Assembly: GCF_029867415.1 (NCBI RefSeq)
Contig: NW_026705189.1
Span: forward strand, 248,001-312,000
Length of the DNA: 64,000 nucleotides
Source: Vicia villosa
Lineage: Eukaryota > Streptophyta > Magnoliopsida > Fabales > Fabaceae
Reading direction: 5' to 3'
The notes under the pieces are model-generated. The model made no database searches and was not told the DNA's origin. It saw nothing but the letters and a program-made list of their open reading frames with translations. A program made the translations under genes and the position numbers. Below, piece after piece: positions 24,381 to 37,394 of the stretch (its first letter is position 1; every line of letters starts with the position of its first letter).

Positions 24381-24610
24381 TTCCATCTATTACAAAATAA
24401 TTGTCACATTTAGAATATTTTGTCTCAAAATATTTGCCATTTTAGCTTACTAATTCAATTTTAATTTTTATCTTTCAATTATATAATTTAATTAATACTT
24501 TTAATTTATTATTTTTTTATTTAGCATTAATGTAAATTAAAATTAATATTCCTTTTCTTTCATTTACTAATTTTTTTAATTTGTGTGATTTTATTTTAAG
24601 ATGGAGTGAG
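24381..24610. mobile_element. Stowaway-type (Tc1/mariner) MITE
   Basis: A 230-bp element bounded by TA dinucleotides (24379-24380, 24611-24612). The ends TTCCATCTATTACAAAATAA and, on the other strand, CTCACTCCATCTTAAAATAA are the diverged CTCCATCxxTxxCAAAATAA ends of Stowaway MITEs. It is A/T-rich and non-coding. Confidence 0.8.
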
Positions 24611-24612
24611 TA

Positions 24613-25484
24613 TATAATAGTCCAAACACTAATACTATTATAGCTTAGGTGTTAGCATATAAAAATCTTTCCTATGTAACATTAACTAATAGCTTGCAAC
24701 ATTAACTAACTGTCGTGCAACACCAACTTTGGCCAAAAATTTGAGTTCTTGAAAGCAACCTACAGCCACAAGCTAAAATTAATAACTTTGAGTGGACCAA
24801 AATTATTTACATTGCTTGTTTGTTAGTTTAAGGCTATGCCATGCAGTTAATTACACCTACTCCATAATAAAAACAATAACTCTACACGAGCATTCTCATT
24901 TATTGGTTCATTTGTGGTTTAATGCAGTTAAATTTGCTGAATGAAAAAGTCCAAAATCAAATAAAAATTAGGTGAATTCCAGCTACCCTCTTTTGTCTCC
25001 ACATGCTTTCTTTTTTTCTTCCATACTTTCGTGCAAAGACAACTTCATGTGCTGAATAGAGTCATTTGCATGCAATCCGGTGGAAAAGCAATAAGTTGTT
25101 GAGTGAGTTCATGAATGATAATAATTAATTAATTATTGGGTTTGCTTACATGCTTACTAACTAGTAGTAACCTTTTTTGTGACTAAACCAGGACTAACTT
25201 TTTGTACAATTTAAAATCAATATCAAATGGTTGCTCCTTACTTTGCTTCGTTTAATTTACTCCTTCTGTTTGGACCCCTCAAATTATCCTCTCATATTTT
25301 TTTTATATTTGAGGTAGCTAGCGGCAACAATTTGGTATAGAATTATTAGTTGGATCATAATGATGTGTTGTTTTATCCAAAGATTCATCGTCTCTCCTTC
25401 AAATGTTTTATCTGCTAATAGAAGTGCCTATGATTAGAAACGCCTTTTTATGATTTGTATCACAGTAATAAAATCTTAGAATGA
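24613..25484. other. Intergenic sequence, nothing recognised
   Basis: No coding frame or repeat end that I can support. Confidence 0.4.
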
Positions 25485-25856
25485 TGTTGTGTTTTTGAAT
25501 ATGTATGTGGCATAGTAAAGAGCGGAAAAGATTTAAGCACTCTTTATTAGAACTTAATAATTCAGTGTTTCAAGTCTGTGTTCCACTATAGTATGTTTGA
25601 CCTAGTCGAACTGAATTGAGTAGAGTTAGTTGTATTCGATAGAGTTGAATATAATATATAAGTGTTGTGTCGAAAATTTGTATGTTTTAAATTTTGGATA
25701 CCTATAAATAGGCATGTTATGTTGTAAATAGATACAACAACTTCATGTTAATAAAATTCATTTTCTCAATATATAGTATAATCTCCTCTCTCTCTTTTCC
25801 TTCTTCTTCTTTTTCTTCTTAGAACCCTAATTGTTCAAACAAATTGGTATCAATGA
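25485..25856 (+). mobile_element. Ty1/copia LTR with decayed primer site
   Basis: An LTR-like block with a TATAAATAGGCA promoter box at about 25703, a leader with CT-rich tract, an end near TTCAAACA and then TGGTATCAATGA (25845-25856). The last is a decayed tRNA-Met primer site. Internal coding sequence does not follow; a CACTA-like fragment begins within about 100 bp. The left edge is an estimate. Confidence 0.6.
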
Positions 25857-25959
25857 GTCAGGGTTGCTATTCAGTGAGATTCTAAAATGACAAATCTTGT
25901 ATCCGGCCTGCTCATGTTGTAATTTTAATATTCTTGGTAAACAATCTGATATTCTGCGA

Positions 25960-26805
25960 AGATTTGTTTCTTACAATGTATTTTTAATATTCTAGATAAA
26001 CAATGTAACCATTTTTAGGGAAAAAATTTATTTTACTCTAACCCCGGTTGTATTAAAAATCGAGAAGATAGTTAAGTGTTTCTTTCACTATTTTCATTTA
26101 ACGACCATAAACAAATCTTTGTCGTCCATATAAAGGTTATAGACACTCAAGAATTCACCATTAGTGATCCGCGTGAAACCTAAGGGATGTTCATTATATA
26201 AGTTCTTTTACGATATAGGAAATCTAAATGAAACATAAGGAAATTTGGAAAAGTTCTCTTTGATGAATAGCAAGAGCAGAAAATCAACTGGGTTCAAGGT
26301 TTGTTGTACTGAATTTATATTTATACCGAGAATATTTTTGATTATTGATATTAATTATCTTACCCATTTTTTTCAACAGAAACAAATTCATGCGAGATGA
26401 TCCGTAGAGAATATCCTTTAACAATCCCTTTTGTTTTGTTTTGAGAAAAGAGGTTCCCAGTATTTGATGTTACCCAGAATATCAGGGAATTGAAGATCCC
26501 AAATATGATCTTCATGGACAATTAATATAATATTCTTTGTAAATACTGTAACGATTTTTATTAAAAAAACTAATGACCCCTCGGTTTTTATGATAAACGA
26601 GATAAAAAAGGCGCTAGTTTTTTGTAAATAATAAAAGTGGAGAAAATTGGGGTTCGAACCCATGCCATATTAGACCTTTACCTCGGTGTTTTAAAAACCG
26701 ATGTGTTAATTCATTACTTTTCATGACGCCCTTCGTTACCTCAATTCTTTTGCCGAGGTAAAAGGCATTTCGCGTCCAACGTTAAAAGTGCTTTTTATAG
26801 TAGTG
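25960..26805. mobile_element. CACTA-like non-autonomous fragment (family of 58034-59963), left-truncated
   Basis: Its sequence runs parallel to about 59090-59963: CCATTAGTGATC-GCGTGAAACCTAA, a CTCGGTTTTT block, GGCGCTAGTTTT, a GGTTCGAACCCATG block, GTTTTAAAAACCGATG and a right end reading CACTACTATAAAAAGC inward. The left terminal repeat is missing. It abuts the broken protease of the minus-strand copia element to its right. Confidence 0.7.
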
Positions 26806-26819
26806 CTAACAGCCTTACA

Positions 26820-28976
26820 TGAATTTTAATTAAAGACAATAGCATAACCATTGTCACTTAATTGACTTATGGATGATAATTTATGAGTTAATCCTTCAAC
26901 AAGCAAAACATTAGTAATGGAAGGGAGAGAACTGTTACCAATTGTTTCGGAGCCAGTGATATTTCCTTTGGGTTCACCTACGAAACCTAAGACGCCTCCA
27001 AGCTTAAGTTCCAGATTTGGAACATAATTCTTCTTCCTGTCATGTGTTGCAAGCAGCCAGAGTCCAAGTACCATGCCTGGTGTCTTAACTTTAATATTAA
27101 GGATATATGCAACATAGATTATTTGTTTCTTAGGTACCCATAAATTCTTGGGTCCTTTCTTGTTAGTGTTCCCAGAGTTTTTTACAACTTTGCATTTGGG
27201 AGAAGAATAAACATATTTGCAAGAATTAAATCTACTAGGTTTAGTTATTGTTTTTGCCTAAGGTTTAAGAGGAGGTTTCTCGTTAAGCACAAAACCTGCA
27301 GAAACAAAATGAGAGTGGAGCACATTTGGTTTAGATTCTTGTTCAGAATCAAATTCTTCATCAAAATCATAACCAACGCCTCTGGTCCTGTTTCTACTAT
27401 CGCCATAGATCATCAAAGCTATCATGCTTCTAGCTAAGAATTTCTTAAAAGATTTATCATACTTATTTATGACATCATCAGTACTCTCAGCAACTTCTGG
27501 TGGAATTTCTTTCTCAGGTTTAGAACTCATACTTTTGAAAGCTGAGTTTTCATCCTTAAAAAAAATCTTCATTTAAAATGGAGAATTCTTCCTTAAGCTT
27601 TATGTATTCTTTAGAAACAAATCCATGGACCTTTTTCAGTTCCTTGAATCAATCTCAAATAGAGAATTAGATAAATCAGAATGAGAAAAGTCAGAAAATA
27701 CCCTTTCTATGTTTGAGTCAGATTTTGAATCAGCTTCTAGTTGGATCTTCTCATCAGGTCCTCTAATGCTGGAAATCAATGCCAGATTAGCGTGTTCTTC
27801 TTCAGAATCATCTTATGAAGAGTGAGAGTTATTCCAAGTTTCCATAAGCCTTTTCTTCTTGCCTTTGAAGAACTTATTCTTTGGATTCTTCTTTTGGAGC
27901 TTGGGACACTCGTTCTTGTAATGGCCAGGCTCTTTACACTCAAAGCAAGTGACTTCCTTGTTGCTTCCAGACTTCCTTAGTTTAGACATAAACTCGAAGC
28001 AACCACATGTCCTTCTAGCTCCTCTGAACTTACTGCCTTGCTTCCTTTTCTAGAGTTGGTTAACTCTTCTAGAAAGAGGCGATAGTTCATCTTCATTAGA
28101 TTCTTTTGAAGATTCTTCCTCCTCTTTAGCTTGAAGAGATTTAGTCTTCTTAGACTTTCTGGCACGCTTTAGAACAACAGATTTTGCTCTCTTCTGAGGT
28201 TCATCTTATTCCAGCTCTATCTCATGGCTTCTTAAAGAATTAACAAGTTCTTCAAGAGAGGTGTTGTTCATATATTTTGCAAGCTTAAGTGCAGTTACCA
28301 TTGGCCTCCATCTTGTTGGCAAACTTCTAATAATCTTCTTTACATGATCTGACATAGACTACGCTTAGTTCATAACCTTTAGTCCTGCAGCAAGAGTCTG
28401 AGACCTTGAGAACATGTGCTAAATGGTTTCATCATCTTCCATCTTGATGGCTTCACACTTTTGAATCAAGGCAAGAGCCTTATCTCCTTTACTTGAGTAT
28501 TGTCCTCGTGAGTTATTCTTTAGGAATCATATATAGACTTGGCAGAGTCTTTATTTGTTATCTTTTCATATTCAATATAACAGATCTCATTCAAGATAAT
28601 AGTTCTAGCTTTATGGTGATTCTTATACTCCTTGTTTTGTTAATCATTCATTCTTCTTCTTTTCAATCTGATTTCCATAAATCCCATAGATTCTTGTTAA
28701 TCATTCTTCTTCATTCATTCATTCTTGTTCGTAGCCATAAATCCCATAGATCAACATCATATCCAAGAAAGAAAATTTCCATTTTGTCCTTCTAGTAATC
28801 AAATCTTTCTCCATCAAAGATTGGAGGTTTGGCGTTGTAATGATCTATTTCATTGTTAATTGGTGGTGGCGGTGGTGGAATGGCCATAATGTTTCACAGG
28901 AAAAATTATGGATCTTTATCTGACACGTTAAGCGTTTAATAACTATTAATACCATAACCGGAGCTCTGATACCAAT
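26820..28976 (-). pseudogene. Ty1/copia gag-zinc knuckle-protease remnant, minus strand
   Basis: Read on the minus strand from the primer site TGGTATCAGAGC (28974-28963): a gag with several stops and shifts, a CCHC zinc knuckle (CFECKEPGHYKNECP, about 27950-27904), an acidic spacer (27572-27258), then the protease start WYLDSGC-QHMTG at about 27070. After a frameshift comes the gag-pre-integrase region NLELKLGG and LPSITNVLLVEGLTHKLSSI to about 26826. Integrase, RT and RNase H are missing; the sequence stops where the CACTA-like fragment ends. In the intact family the protease and pre-integrase region are in one frame, so this copy is dead. Confidence 0.85.
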
Positions 28977-30384
28977 TGAAGGTGAGTGAAACACGCGAAA
29001 TAAGAGTTTTAATTGGGTTTCAAGGGTTAAAAACAAATTCTTCCCAAGTCAAAAACAAAGAACACAAGAACCAAAATAAACAACATGGTTATTTTTATCT
29101 TGGTTAACTGTTAACGAAGTTACTCCAGTCCACACACCAAGGTGATTTTTCCTTATCAACAAGGAATTAAGTCACTATAACCAAACTGATTACAGAAACC
29201 ACAACAAATACTAACGGTCACTTATTGCAAACCGCAAAGACTAATTTCCAATGTCATTTTAAGAATCCTTATTAAAGCCCTAGTCTCTCAAGGAACTATC
29301 AACTCATTAAATACAAAAGTTTGTGTTTACAAGATTGCTTCTAGAAAGCAGATTACACAAATTTAAAATACAAACAAATAACACAAAAGTGTTAAGCAAG
29401 TATGGAACAAAAGTTCATTTGCTTCAAGTTAACGAACAAAAGTTCACTTGCTTACAAAACTATACAAAGAATTAATCAATGAGATTTGTGTAGTGTTTCA
29501 GTGTAGTTCTGTAATGTTTTTAGATTATTCTACTTTTTCTTCAATCTTCCAAGTCTTTTTTATATCCCTAAAAGAAATCCGTTGAAGGGTAGAATGGGAA
29601 TACTAAATTCCAGATGTTTTGTTCATAACGGTCATTGAGGGAGTGGTCGAAAATATTGTACAGTAGTACTGTCCTTGTGCCACCTTATTTGGGTAGTGGA
29701 AACAGATGTACCTTGTAATATTTCCTCACGTAAACCATTTTTGATATTATCTTCTAATCTTCAGATGCTTTTGATAGTAGATGTTGAAGCATGCTTAGAA
29801 GGACCAAAACTTGAGTCACTGAAACCTAAGTCTTTAGAGTCTTCAGAACTTGTTAACGCAGAACCTTGTTTTTAGAGTCTTTAGCACTTGGTGTTTGAAT
29901 CTTCATATCGTAAGTCTTCAGAGTATTTAGAACTTGTTCATCTATAACCTTGTCTTCAGAATCTTCAGCACTTGGTGTTCAGAATCTTTGTCTTTAGATT
30001 CTTCAGAACTTGTTCTTCAAGAACCTTGTCTTTTGAATCTTCAAAACTCAAAAAATAGAATCTCAGAGCTAGAGGTGGCCCCATAATCTCTTTCATGAGA
30101 GATACAAGCAGAAGCTTTATTACAAACGTTCATTAAAACCGTTGTTATAGAAGCATTCAAGAATTTGACTGAATCTTTGTAAACACACTGGTTTCTTCCA
30201 GAGTTAGAGTGTGGTGAGTTCAGAACTTGATAACGTCACACGCCTTTTCTTCAGAGTTAGAACCTATTAGAAAAAGCTACACACTAGACATAAACCATTA
30301 GAGTATTAAATTGTTCTCTAAGATATCATGCATTGTTATCATCAAAACATAAGGCCAGATGCAGAACCAAATCTTGTTCTTACA
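28977..30384 (-). mobile_element. 5' LTR of the minus-strand copia (SIRE-like) element
   Basis: A 1,408-bp block beginning TG and ending CA on either strand. On the minus strand it starts TGTAAGAACAAGATTTGG, followed by TTTTGATGATAACAATGC, the signature opening of legume SIRE-like LTRs. It ends two bases before the primer site. A TATA-like GGATATAAAAAAG lies at about 29567 on the minus strand. Between about 29800 and 30060 there are imperfect repeats of a CTTCAGAACTTG/AACCTTGTCTT unit. Confidence 0.8.
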
Positions 30385-30439
30385 TCATCATCCTTCATAA
30401 CAACGATCACACAATCGTCGCAGTGCAGTACGATAATTA

Positions 30440-30939
30440 GGATATAAAATGAGCGATGATTGACCCCGGAAGCCCATTAGAATTCTAGTTCTAAAATTCC
30501 TTTTAGATACTTCGGCTTTATTTATATGACATTCAGGAATTTTGAGGGTCCTTGGTAGGTCTCTCAGACAAGCAGGTGCATCTTAAAGGTTACATAATAG
30601 TCAAGACGATGTTTGGACTAGAGGCGACTGCAAAGACAATTAAGATCAAGTATCTTGTAATAGACATTTTATCTCCATACAACATCATCATAGGGCGACA
30701 TGCCCTTAACATATTGGGGGTTTTCTTGTCAAATCTACATTTGGTCGTGAAGTGTAACATTCTTATGACTAAAGAACGCATGCTCCACCTACCAAAGACT
30801 AATGGATGTAATATTCACGAAATAGATAGGGAGAAACCTGGACTATAGATCGATGATATTATTGTGAAGACATCATAAGGGGAAAGTTACGTTGCACACC
30901 TGGTGGACATCTTGGAACCAATCAAGAGGTATAACATGT
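30440..30939 (+). pseudogene. Ty3/gypsy (Tat/Ogre) protease joined to an RT scrap
   Basis: The frame 30552-30848 resembles the C-terminal part of the gypsy retropepsin region (VHLKGYIIVKTMFG, then YLVIDILSPYNIIIGRHALN). In the same frame, after a stop, comes DDIIVKTS and HLVDILEPIKRYNM, which looks like the region just after the YVDD active site of gypsy reverse transcriptase. The intervening several hundred residues are gone, pointing to an internal deletion. The RT piece is cut by the Ogre-like LTR starting at 30940. Confidence 0.7.
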
Positions 30940-33900
30940 TGTCATATCCCAATTTTTGACCCTAAGATCATACATCATTTGCATTTCAATCGTCAATCAA
31001 GATCACAATCTTGAGGTTTCATTTTTTGGTGTTATGCTCACTTCGTCTCCGAGGGGAACCATCAAGCACCCATGTTTGTTTAATTTGTTTTATACTAACC
31101 AAAATCCAAAAATATGCATTTTGTTTCTTTTGTTTGTGTTTTACAGGTAAGAGATCGAGCAAGAACCAAAGCAGTTCAAAAAAGAAAATGTTTTGAAAAT
31201 TTTGCTGAGGAAATCGATTTACCCATATGGGAAATCAATTTCCATGGACGAAATTTGAAAAAAAGAGGGAAACATGATATCATTTTGGCACCAATCACAT
31301 TCCCTTGATTATTCATTGTCATTACCAATATTCCACCTCATCACCATAATTAATTATTTCATTAACCTCATTTTAACTTCATTTTACCAATTAAATTCAA
31401 ATAAATCTCCAAGGGACAATTACCAAATTGTCATTACCCTCACTTCCAATTCTATAAATAGAGGCCTCTACCTCTTCATTTCACAAGCTTAGAGAGCCAA
31501 AGAAACTCTTGCATTTTCTCTTCTCATCCCTTTCCAAACCCACTCAAAGCTCTTTTCTTCCATAAAAGTTAGTGAGTTCCACATTGAACCTCACTAACTT
31601 TGAGCTAAACCTTCATCAAAATGTTCTCTCTTCATCAATTGTTAGTAGATCAAAGCCTTTGGTGGTGTGTTCTTGAAGAAGATTCAAAGTTTGTGAAAGA
31701 ATTGGTAAATCTCTATATCCATTCCATTTCCAAGATGTGATCCATTGTTGTTTGTGTGTGATGCACCTTTGGTGCTATATTGGTTCTATTTGATGGTGAT
31801 TTGATGGTAATTTCGTGCATATTGGTATCCAAGATCATAAGGTGTTTGTTGATATGTTTAACCAAGGTTTTATACTTCCTAATGCTGTTTTTTGAAAACT
31901 GTGCTCAGGAAATCGATTTCCTACAGTGGTAAATCGACTTCCACACTCTGTTTTGTGCCAAATTTGAAAAACCACACTCAGGAAATCGATTTTCTACAGA
32001 GGTAAATCGATTTCCACACTCATGAAATCGATTTCCTACAGAGGTAAATCAATTTCCTGACAGCATTATGTATTTTTTGCCTTTTAAACTTGTTTTTGGT
32101 TCTAACTCTTCTCCTACTCCATTATTTTGATTTTTTCTCTGAATTACTAGTTTAGAGGTCTAATTCCTCTTCAAAGTCAATGGACTTAGGGCGTTAATGG
32201 GTTGAGAATCCTAATCCGCAATATTAAGTGATTGAACTTGAAAATGGAAGGAACTTTTGAATGTAATTCCTCTTTTATTTCTTTTATTTTGGTCGATAAA
32301 ACTCTTCGATATCATTGGAATTCTTGATGAAGATGAGACCGCTACCTATTTTCTTTTTGTGCGGTATTGCTTTCGAAGAACGATCTATATATTGTTTCTC
32401 TCGCACGCATTAGCACAAAAATTGTTGACCGGCCTCGTTGTAGGGTGACTTCTGCATAAGTCACTTGGCGATCTGCTTAACATAGCGCAACATTTCGTGT
32501 CTTGAATAAAAGATCCAATATGGAAGAGATTGTATGCGGTTGATTTAAGACTTATGGAAGTTTATCGTATAGTCGCTATGATTTTATCAAGATTCTGATA
32601 AACTTTCATTGAATTTAAATTCGACATCATCATTCACTCATCATTGATCTTCATTACTAACATTTTGATGATATACTTGACAAGTTTCAAGATGGTCATC
32701 TTGCTAACAATTGACGATTGACTTTAATTTCCGCATTTTATTATATCACTTTTTATATTTTTCGCTTTGTGCTTCATTTTATCATTTATTATGTTTATGT
32801 TTCTGTTATTTTCTCGTTGTCCATTTGGACGTGTTCTTTATGATTCCGCTATTTTTCATTTGTCTATTTAGACGTATTGTTTATGTTTCTGCCATTTTCT
32901 TTTTGTTCATTTGGACCATATTCTATTTTTGTGTTGAAACATTAATAAACAACTTAAAATGATAAAAAAACTTAAGGCCCTATGGACTACTGGTTACTAT
33001 CTCAAGCATTTTGGAGACCTAGACTTTTGGACTTAGCACCTCTAGACCTTGTTATGCTGTTGTTATTCTGTTTGGCATTGGGTTGTTGTCTGTTTGTGTG
33101 TGCAGGTATTTCCTCGAAAGCCCTTGATGGTTAATTCCAAAGCATTGCGATAAGGAATTCATCTGTGCACATCCGTTCCTCTTCCCGATTTTCGTCAAAA
33201 TTTTATGATGTGTTCCAAAGATTTGGTACAAGTTGTGCTAAGGATAATCAAGTTCATCTGATCCCCAAGTGGTAATGCATTGGTTTAGTGTTGTTAGTCC
33301 AAAGGATGAGAAATCTACCTTGACTTTTAATGTCAAGTGTTGACTTCTTATTTTGGTCAGATCGTTCTTTCCTTAAAATTTTATTTCATGTTCTAGGATA
33401 GTCCCTTCATCTCCTCCCCTTCTTAGATTTTCAAAATCTTCTCCCTTTTTCCAAAATCTTCTTATGTTTGAAAAACCTCTTTTAAAATCTTTCTTTGGTT
33501 TTGTTGGCATTTCTTTCAAAGTTTAGACACGATTAATTGTTGTAGTGAGTTGCGATATCCCACGATTTTGATATTGATTGATATGATGGAATCTTTTCCA
33601 CTTGAGAGAGCTAGTGGCATACTTGTTGATTTTATCCAAGTTGGAGCTCTTCTTTCATTTGTGATGCAAAGAATCCATCTGTTCTCATGTTTAAGATCAA
33701 TGGCTGAATATTCTCTCCGAAGATGATAAAGTGTGTATTCCTTTTAAAAATCTTCCCTCTTAAGTGGAACTACATTAGCTCTGACATCTCCATTGCACCG
33801 AGGAGGTATGTAGGCACAAGATGTAATGTCTTGCCGAGCTTATTTTAAAAAATCAAACAAAACCCTTTCTTTCACGCACAATATCTTTTAATAAACGCTG

Positions 33901-34069
33901 ATTTTCAAAAAGGTTCCTGTGGAATACCACAGATATGAGGGTTGCTTAAAACCTTCCCCTTGTATTATCAACACCCGTACCTAAGATCTCTTTTTGTTGT
34001 TTTTGTTTCAAAAATTTATTTTTGGGTTTATGTCGCTCTTTTCCCATTTCCTTTGGAAACAATAAAGCG
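30940..34069 (+). mobile_element. Ogre-like Ty3/gypsy LTR (about 3.1 kb), solo or truncated
   Basis: It starts TGTCATATCCCAATTTTTGA and ends ...AATAAAGCGCGG, directly followed by TGGCGACTTT. The start matches the opening I know for Ogre LTRs, and the end with TGGCGAC resembles the Ogre LTR/primer-site junction (tRNA-Arg). A promoter box TATAAATAGAGGCC lies at about 31453. Open frames inside it are not genes. Coding sequence does not follow; a CACTA-like element begins within 90 bp. Confidence 0.7.
31900..32065. repeat. Self-complementary GGAAATCGATTTCC repeats in the Ogre-like LTR
   Basis: Several copies of GGAAATCGATTTCCTACAG and GGTAAATCGATTTCCACACTC alternate here; each unit contains an AAATCGATTT palindrome. 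Single copies also lie near 31210 and 31240. Confidence 0.75.
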
Positions 34070-34154
34070 CGGTGGCGACTTTCACTGAAATAACGAGTCG
34101 AGTCAATCCAATTGCTTCGATCTTAGATTTTCCTACCGCTACACATGCGTTTAA

Positions 34155-35190
34155 AACTACTACAAATAATACATTTCATGACAAATCTTTCACCTTAGCC
34201 ATTGAATTCCGATGTCGAATTACCTGGAACGCGCCATATTTCATTTTTAAAAAAAACTTATACCCCGATTTTAAATAAACCCGACATAAGAGATTGCTAA
34301 GGGTTTAAGCTTCAATTCCAAGCGTCTGCAATTTTAAGTTTAATTTAGAATCAAAAATACTTTTTATTTTACAAACCATCTTATCCCTCAATTTCTCTAA
34401 TAATTAGGGGAATATATAATCAGATTTTACTATAAAAGCACTTGTTAATAAATTTTTACCATAATCCTACCTTATATGTAGCTGCTCCAAAATCGTACAC
34501 ATCATTATTTTGGATGGATGGTAAGACAGAAAAAATCTTCAATATTCTTCTTTCTATCTTGAACAAAACATTTTTCTGCTCTTGCAATCTATCACACATT
34601 GTGTTGTTGATGTTGTTGTTATAGAATAACCTTCCTATGTTGTTAACCAATGGATATACAACCAAATTTGCTCAAGATATTTTTAATCAAAGGATATATC
34701 TTGTTCTCTTTCTTTTGAAAGTATTTGCCATGAAAACATTTTCTCTAGAAACGCTCTTGACCATCAGAGGATATATCTTGTTCTCTTTCTTTTGAAAGTA
34801 TTTATTTTATTTATCTAACCTTTTTTATATCATAAACAACTAAATGCAAAAGCCATTAAAAATATATTGCAGCCAACATTTTCTCTTACCAAGATTTCAA
34901 TAAAACGAAGATCCATCATTTGTTCTTCACTGAGACTGGTGACGATAAATCATATTCATATTTTTTTAATATATTTTTACTTTAATATTACGTGTAAACA
35001 ATGTAGTTTCTAAGCAAATTAATTTATTGATATTCTATGTAAACAATGTAATGAGTATTTTAAAAAAAGTATATTTTCTTCCTCTCGATTTTTATCATAA
35101 ATCGAGAGATATGTGGTGATAGTTTTGAAAATATAAAAAGAAAAGTTTTTGGTGAGGATCGAACTCATGTGGTAAATTACTAGGATTTAC
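34155..35190. mobile_element. CACTA-like non-autonomous fragment (family of 58034-59963), ends decayed
   Basis: The left end ACTACTACAAATAATACATTTCATGAC is close to that of the complete copy at 58034. Further matches follow in order: GGCGCACC/GGAACGCGCC, TTGGGATGGAT/TTTGGATGGATGGTAAGACAG, TTTCTGCTCTTGCAAT, and near 35090 a TCGAGAGATATG and GAACTCATGTG block. The right terminal repeat is absent. No coding frame. Confidence 0.65.
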
Positions 35191-37394
35191 ATTAGTTATT
35201 AGTTATGAGAGAGATAGATCCAGACAAGTGTCAAGATAAACCAATTCATCATTTTCTTTGAGGGTTGTCATTATCAATTCATCATTTTCCTTATCCTTGT
35301 CTTGTTCACAAAATTATTTTTTTAATCGGTCAAACAACAAATATGAAAAAAAAAAAATTGAAGGTTCAGGTTTTAAATGATAGGTTTAACTATATTTTTA
35401 ATTTTTTTACAAATATTATAAATTTCATTTTTTGTCGTCACAAAATTGTTTCTTAATCCATAAAAAATCACAAAATTGTTTCTTAATCCTTAAGTCTGGC
35501 TTTTTCCAAAAGTTTGTTTAGCCTAAAATCCTACATAAAGTCTATTTTATTTCAGCATTTATAAATAAGAAATTTAACGTTTTAATAGACTAACAAATTA
35601 AAAGATCAACAAGACTAAATAGTTATTTGCATTGACTTATTAAAGTTTACATATTAACAAAAAATTTGTGATATTATATGTTTGAGAGAGCATATAAAAA
35701 TAAGTGACATTATTCATAAGGTATTTACGGTTATTTCTCATCGGTTCTTCAAAATGACTAAGATTAATTTTTATAATTTTAATTCAAATTATATTATAAT
35801 AATAATTAAATTATCTATATATATTATGATAGGACAGCCTACTAGGCTTAAAACACTTTTTGTATGGCCTATGGCATAGCCTTTTAGCTAAATAGACTTT
35901 TAAAAAAGTCTATGCCTTTTCTATTTAAAAAAAATCCGATCTGACTTGAACTTGTGTAGGCTAGACCTTAGGCTCTGTTAATTAGTATGATCTATTCTAA
36001 CCCCTATCTGACATCCCTCAAATTATATCTGCCCCCTCCCATTTTCAATTATTCAAAAAATATTCATGAACAAATTTAGCCCAAGAGCGAAATTTTTGAT
36101 AGTTTTGCAAAAAAAATGGTAACATATCAAAATACTGGTAGTTCATTTATAAATTTCTAGTATAATTTTTTTAAAAAAAAATGTTTTTTTTATTCTATCA
36201 AAATTTTTGAAATATATTAAAAGTTCCGGTATAATATCGAAAATTTCAAATTTTTGGTAGTGTAAAAAAGTTATTCTTTTTGGGATATGAACTACTAGAT
36301 TTTTCCAAAATTTGGGTAATTTTAGAAAAAATCCGATATTTCTATGAAATTTCTGATAAACAAAAAAAAAAAACAAAATTTAGGGATATGAGTAATAGCA
36401 TCTTTATTGGAGGGTGACAGGTATAAGTTTGAGAGTGGTAGGTTAATTTCTCCAATAATTTGACAAAAGCCCATTTAAAAGTCTCATTAAATTCTAAAAT
36501 TATTCATGAACTTTATGGCTTTTAGCAACTTGAGAAGAAGAAACGAAGAAAACTTGACACCTCCAGGAATGATGAACTAGTATCCTTTGGATTTTTAGTT
36601 AAAAGGATTAAAAAAATATATTTATTCTTATTTTGATTGTTTCATTTTTTTTTTATGCAAACTAAACGACTATAAAAAATTCGGAATAATTTTTTATGAA
36701 TATTTTTCAATTTAAATATGTATTAAAAGCATATAATTTAATAAAATACAAATGTTTCATATTTTCTGAAAATTTTCCCATATAAATGTTGTTTTATTTA
36801 AAGGTTCAAAGGAGGGTGTGGAAGTACATCCTGAAAGTGTCAGGTATAGAAAATATCAAGTCACAGGCCTTTTATTCTTTTAACACATTAGTAATGGGTT
36901 AAGAGGCCCACTGAAAACATATTAAAAAGAAAGATGAAATTTTTTACCTATACATCTATATTTTCTCTTCACCTCTAGAATTTAAAAAATCACTATATTT
37001 TTAAGTAATAAATTATTTACTATTCAATTTGTACTTTTCCATTTACAATTTTTTTTGAGATCGGTGAATCTTCACCCCACAAATATTTATCAAATTACTT
37101 TACTTTTATATTTCAGTACAGATTTTTCCTTCATCGATTTACTTTCAACCAACTACCAAGTTATCTAATATATATTATGTTTATTAAACTTGCTATGAAC
37201 TAATTTGATATGTATCTTTGTTTTGTTTATAAGATAATAACTTGTAGCATAGTTATCTGGTATAAAAGTTATCGTCAGAGAACTTAGGTATCAGTATTAT
37301 AGTATATTTCAATTTTGTTCATGGGTTTCAATTTTTTTAATTTTTTTTAGTTCACAAATATGAAGATCCTGTTACATAAATGTGATAAAAATCA
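35191..37394. other. AT-rich sequence with MITE scraps
   Basis: Mostly unrecognised A/T-rich DNA. Around 35826-36010 a palindromic stretch with GACTTTTAAAAAAGTCTATGCC and GCCTAGACCTTAGGC-like words looks like the remnant of a hAT-type MITE. The A/T-rich frame at 36143-36376 is not a credible gene. Confidence 0.4.

Noticed and set aside
32257..32448. Short open frames inside the Ogre-like LTR
   Set aside because: They have no recognisable domain and lie in a non-coding LTR context.
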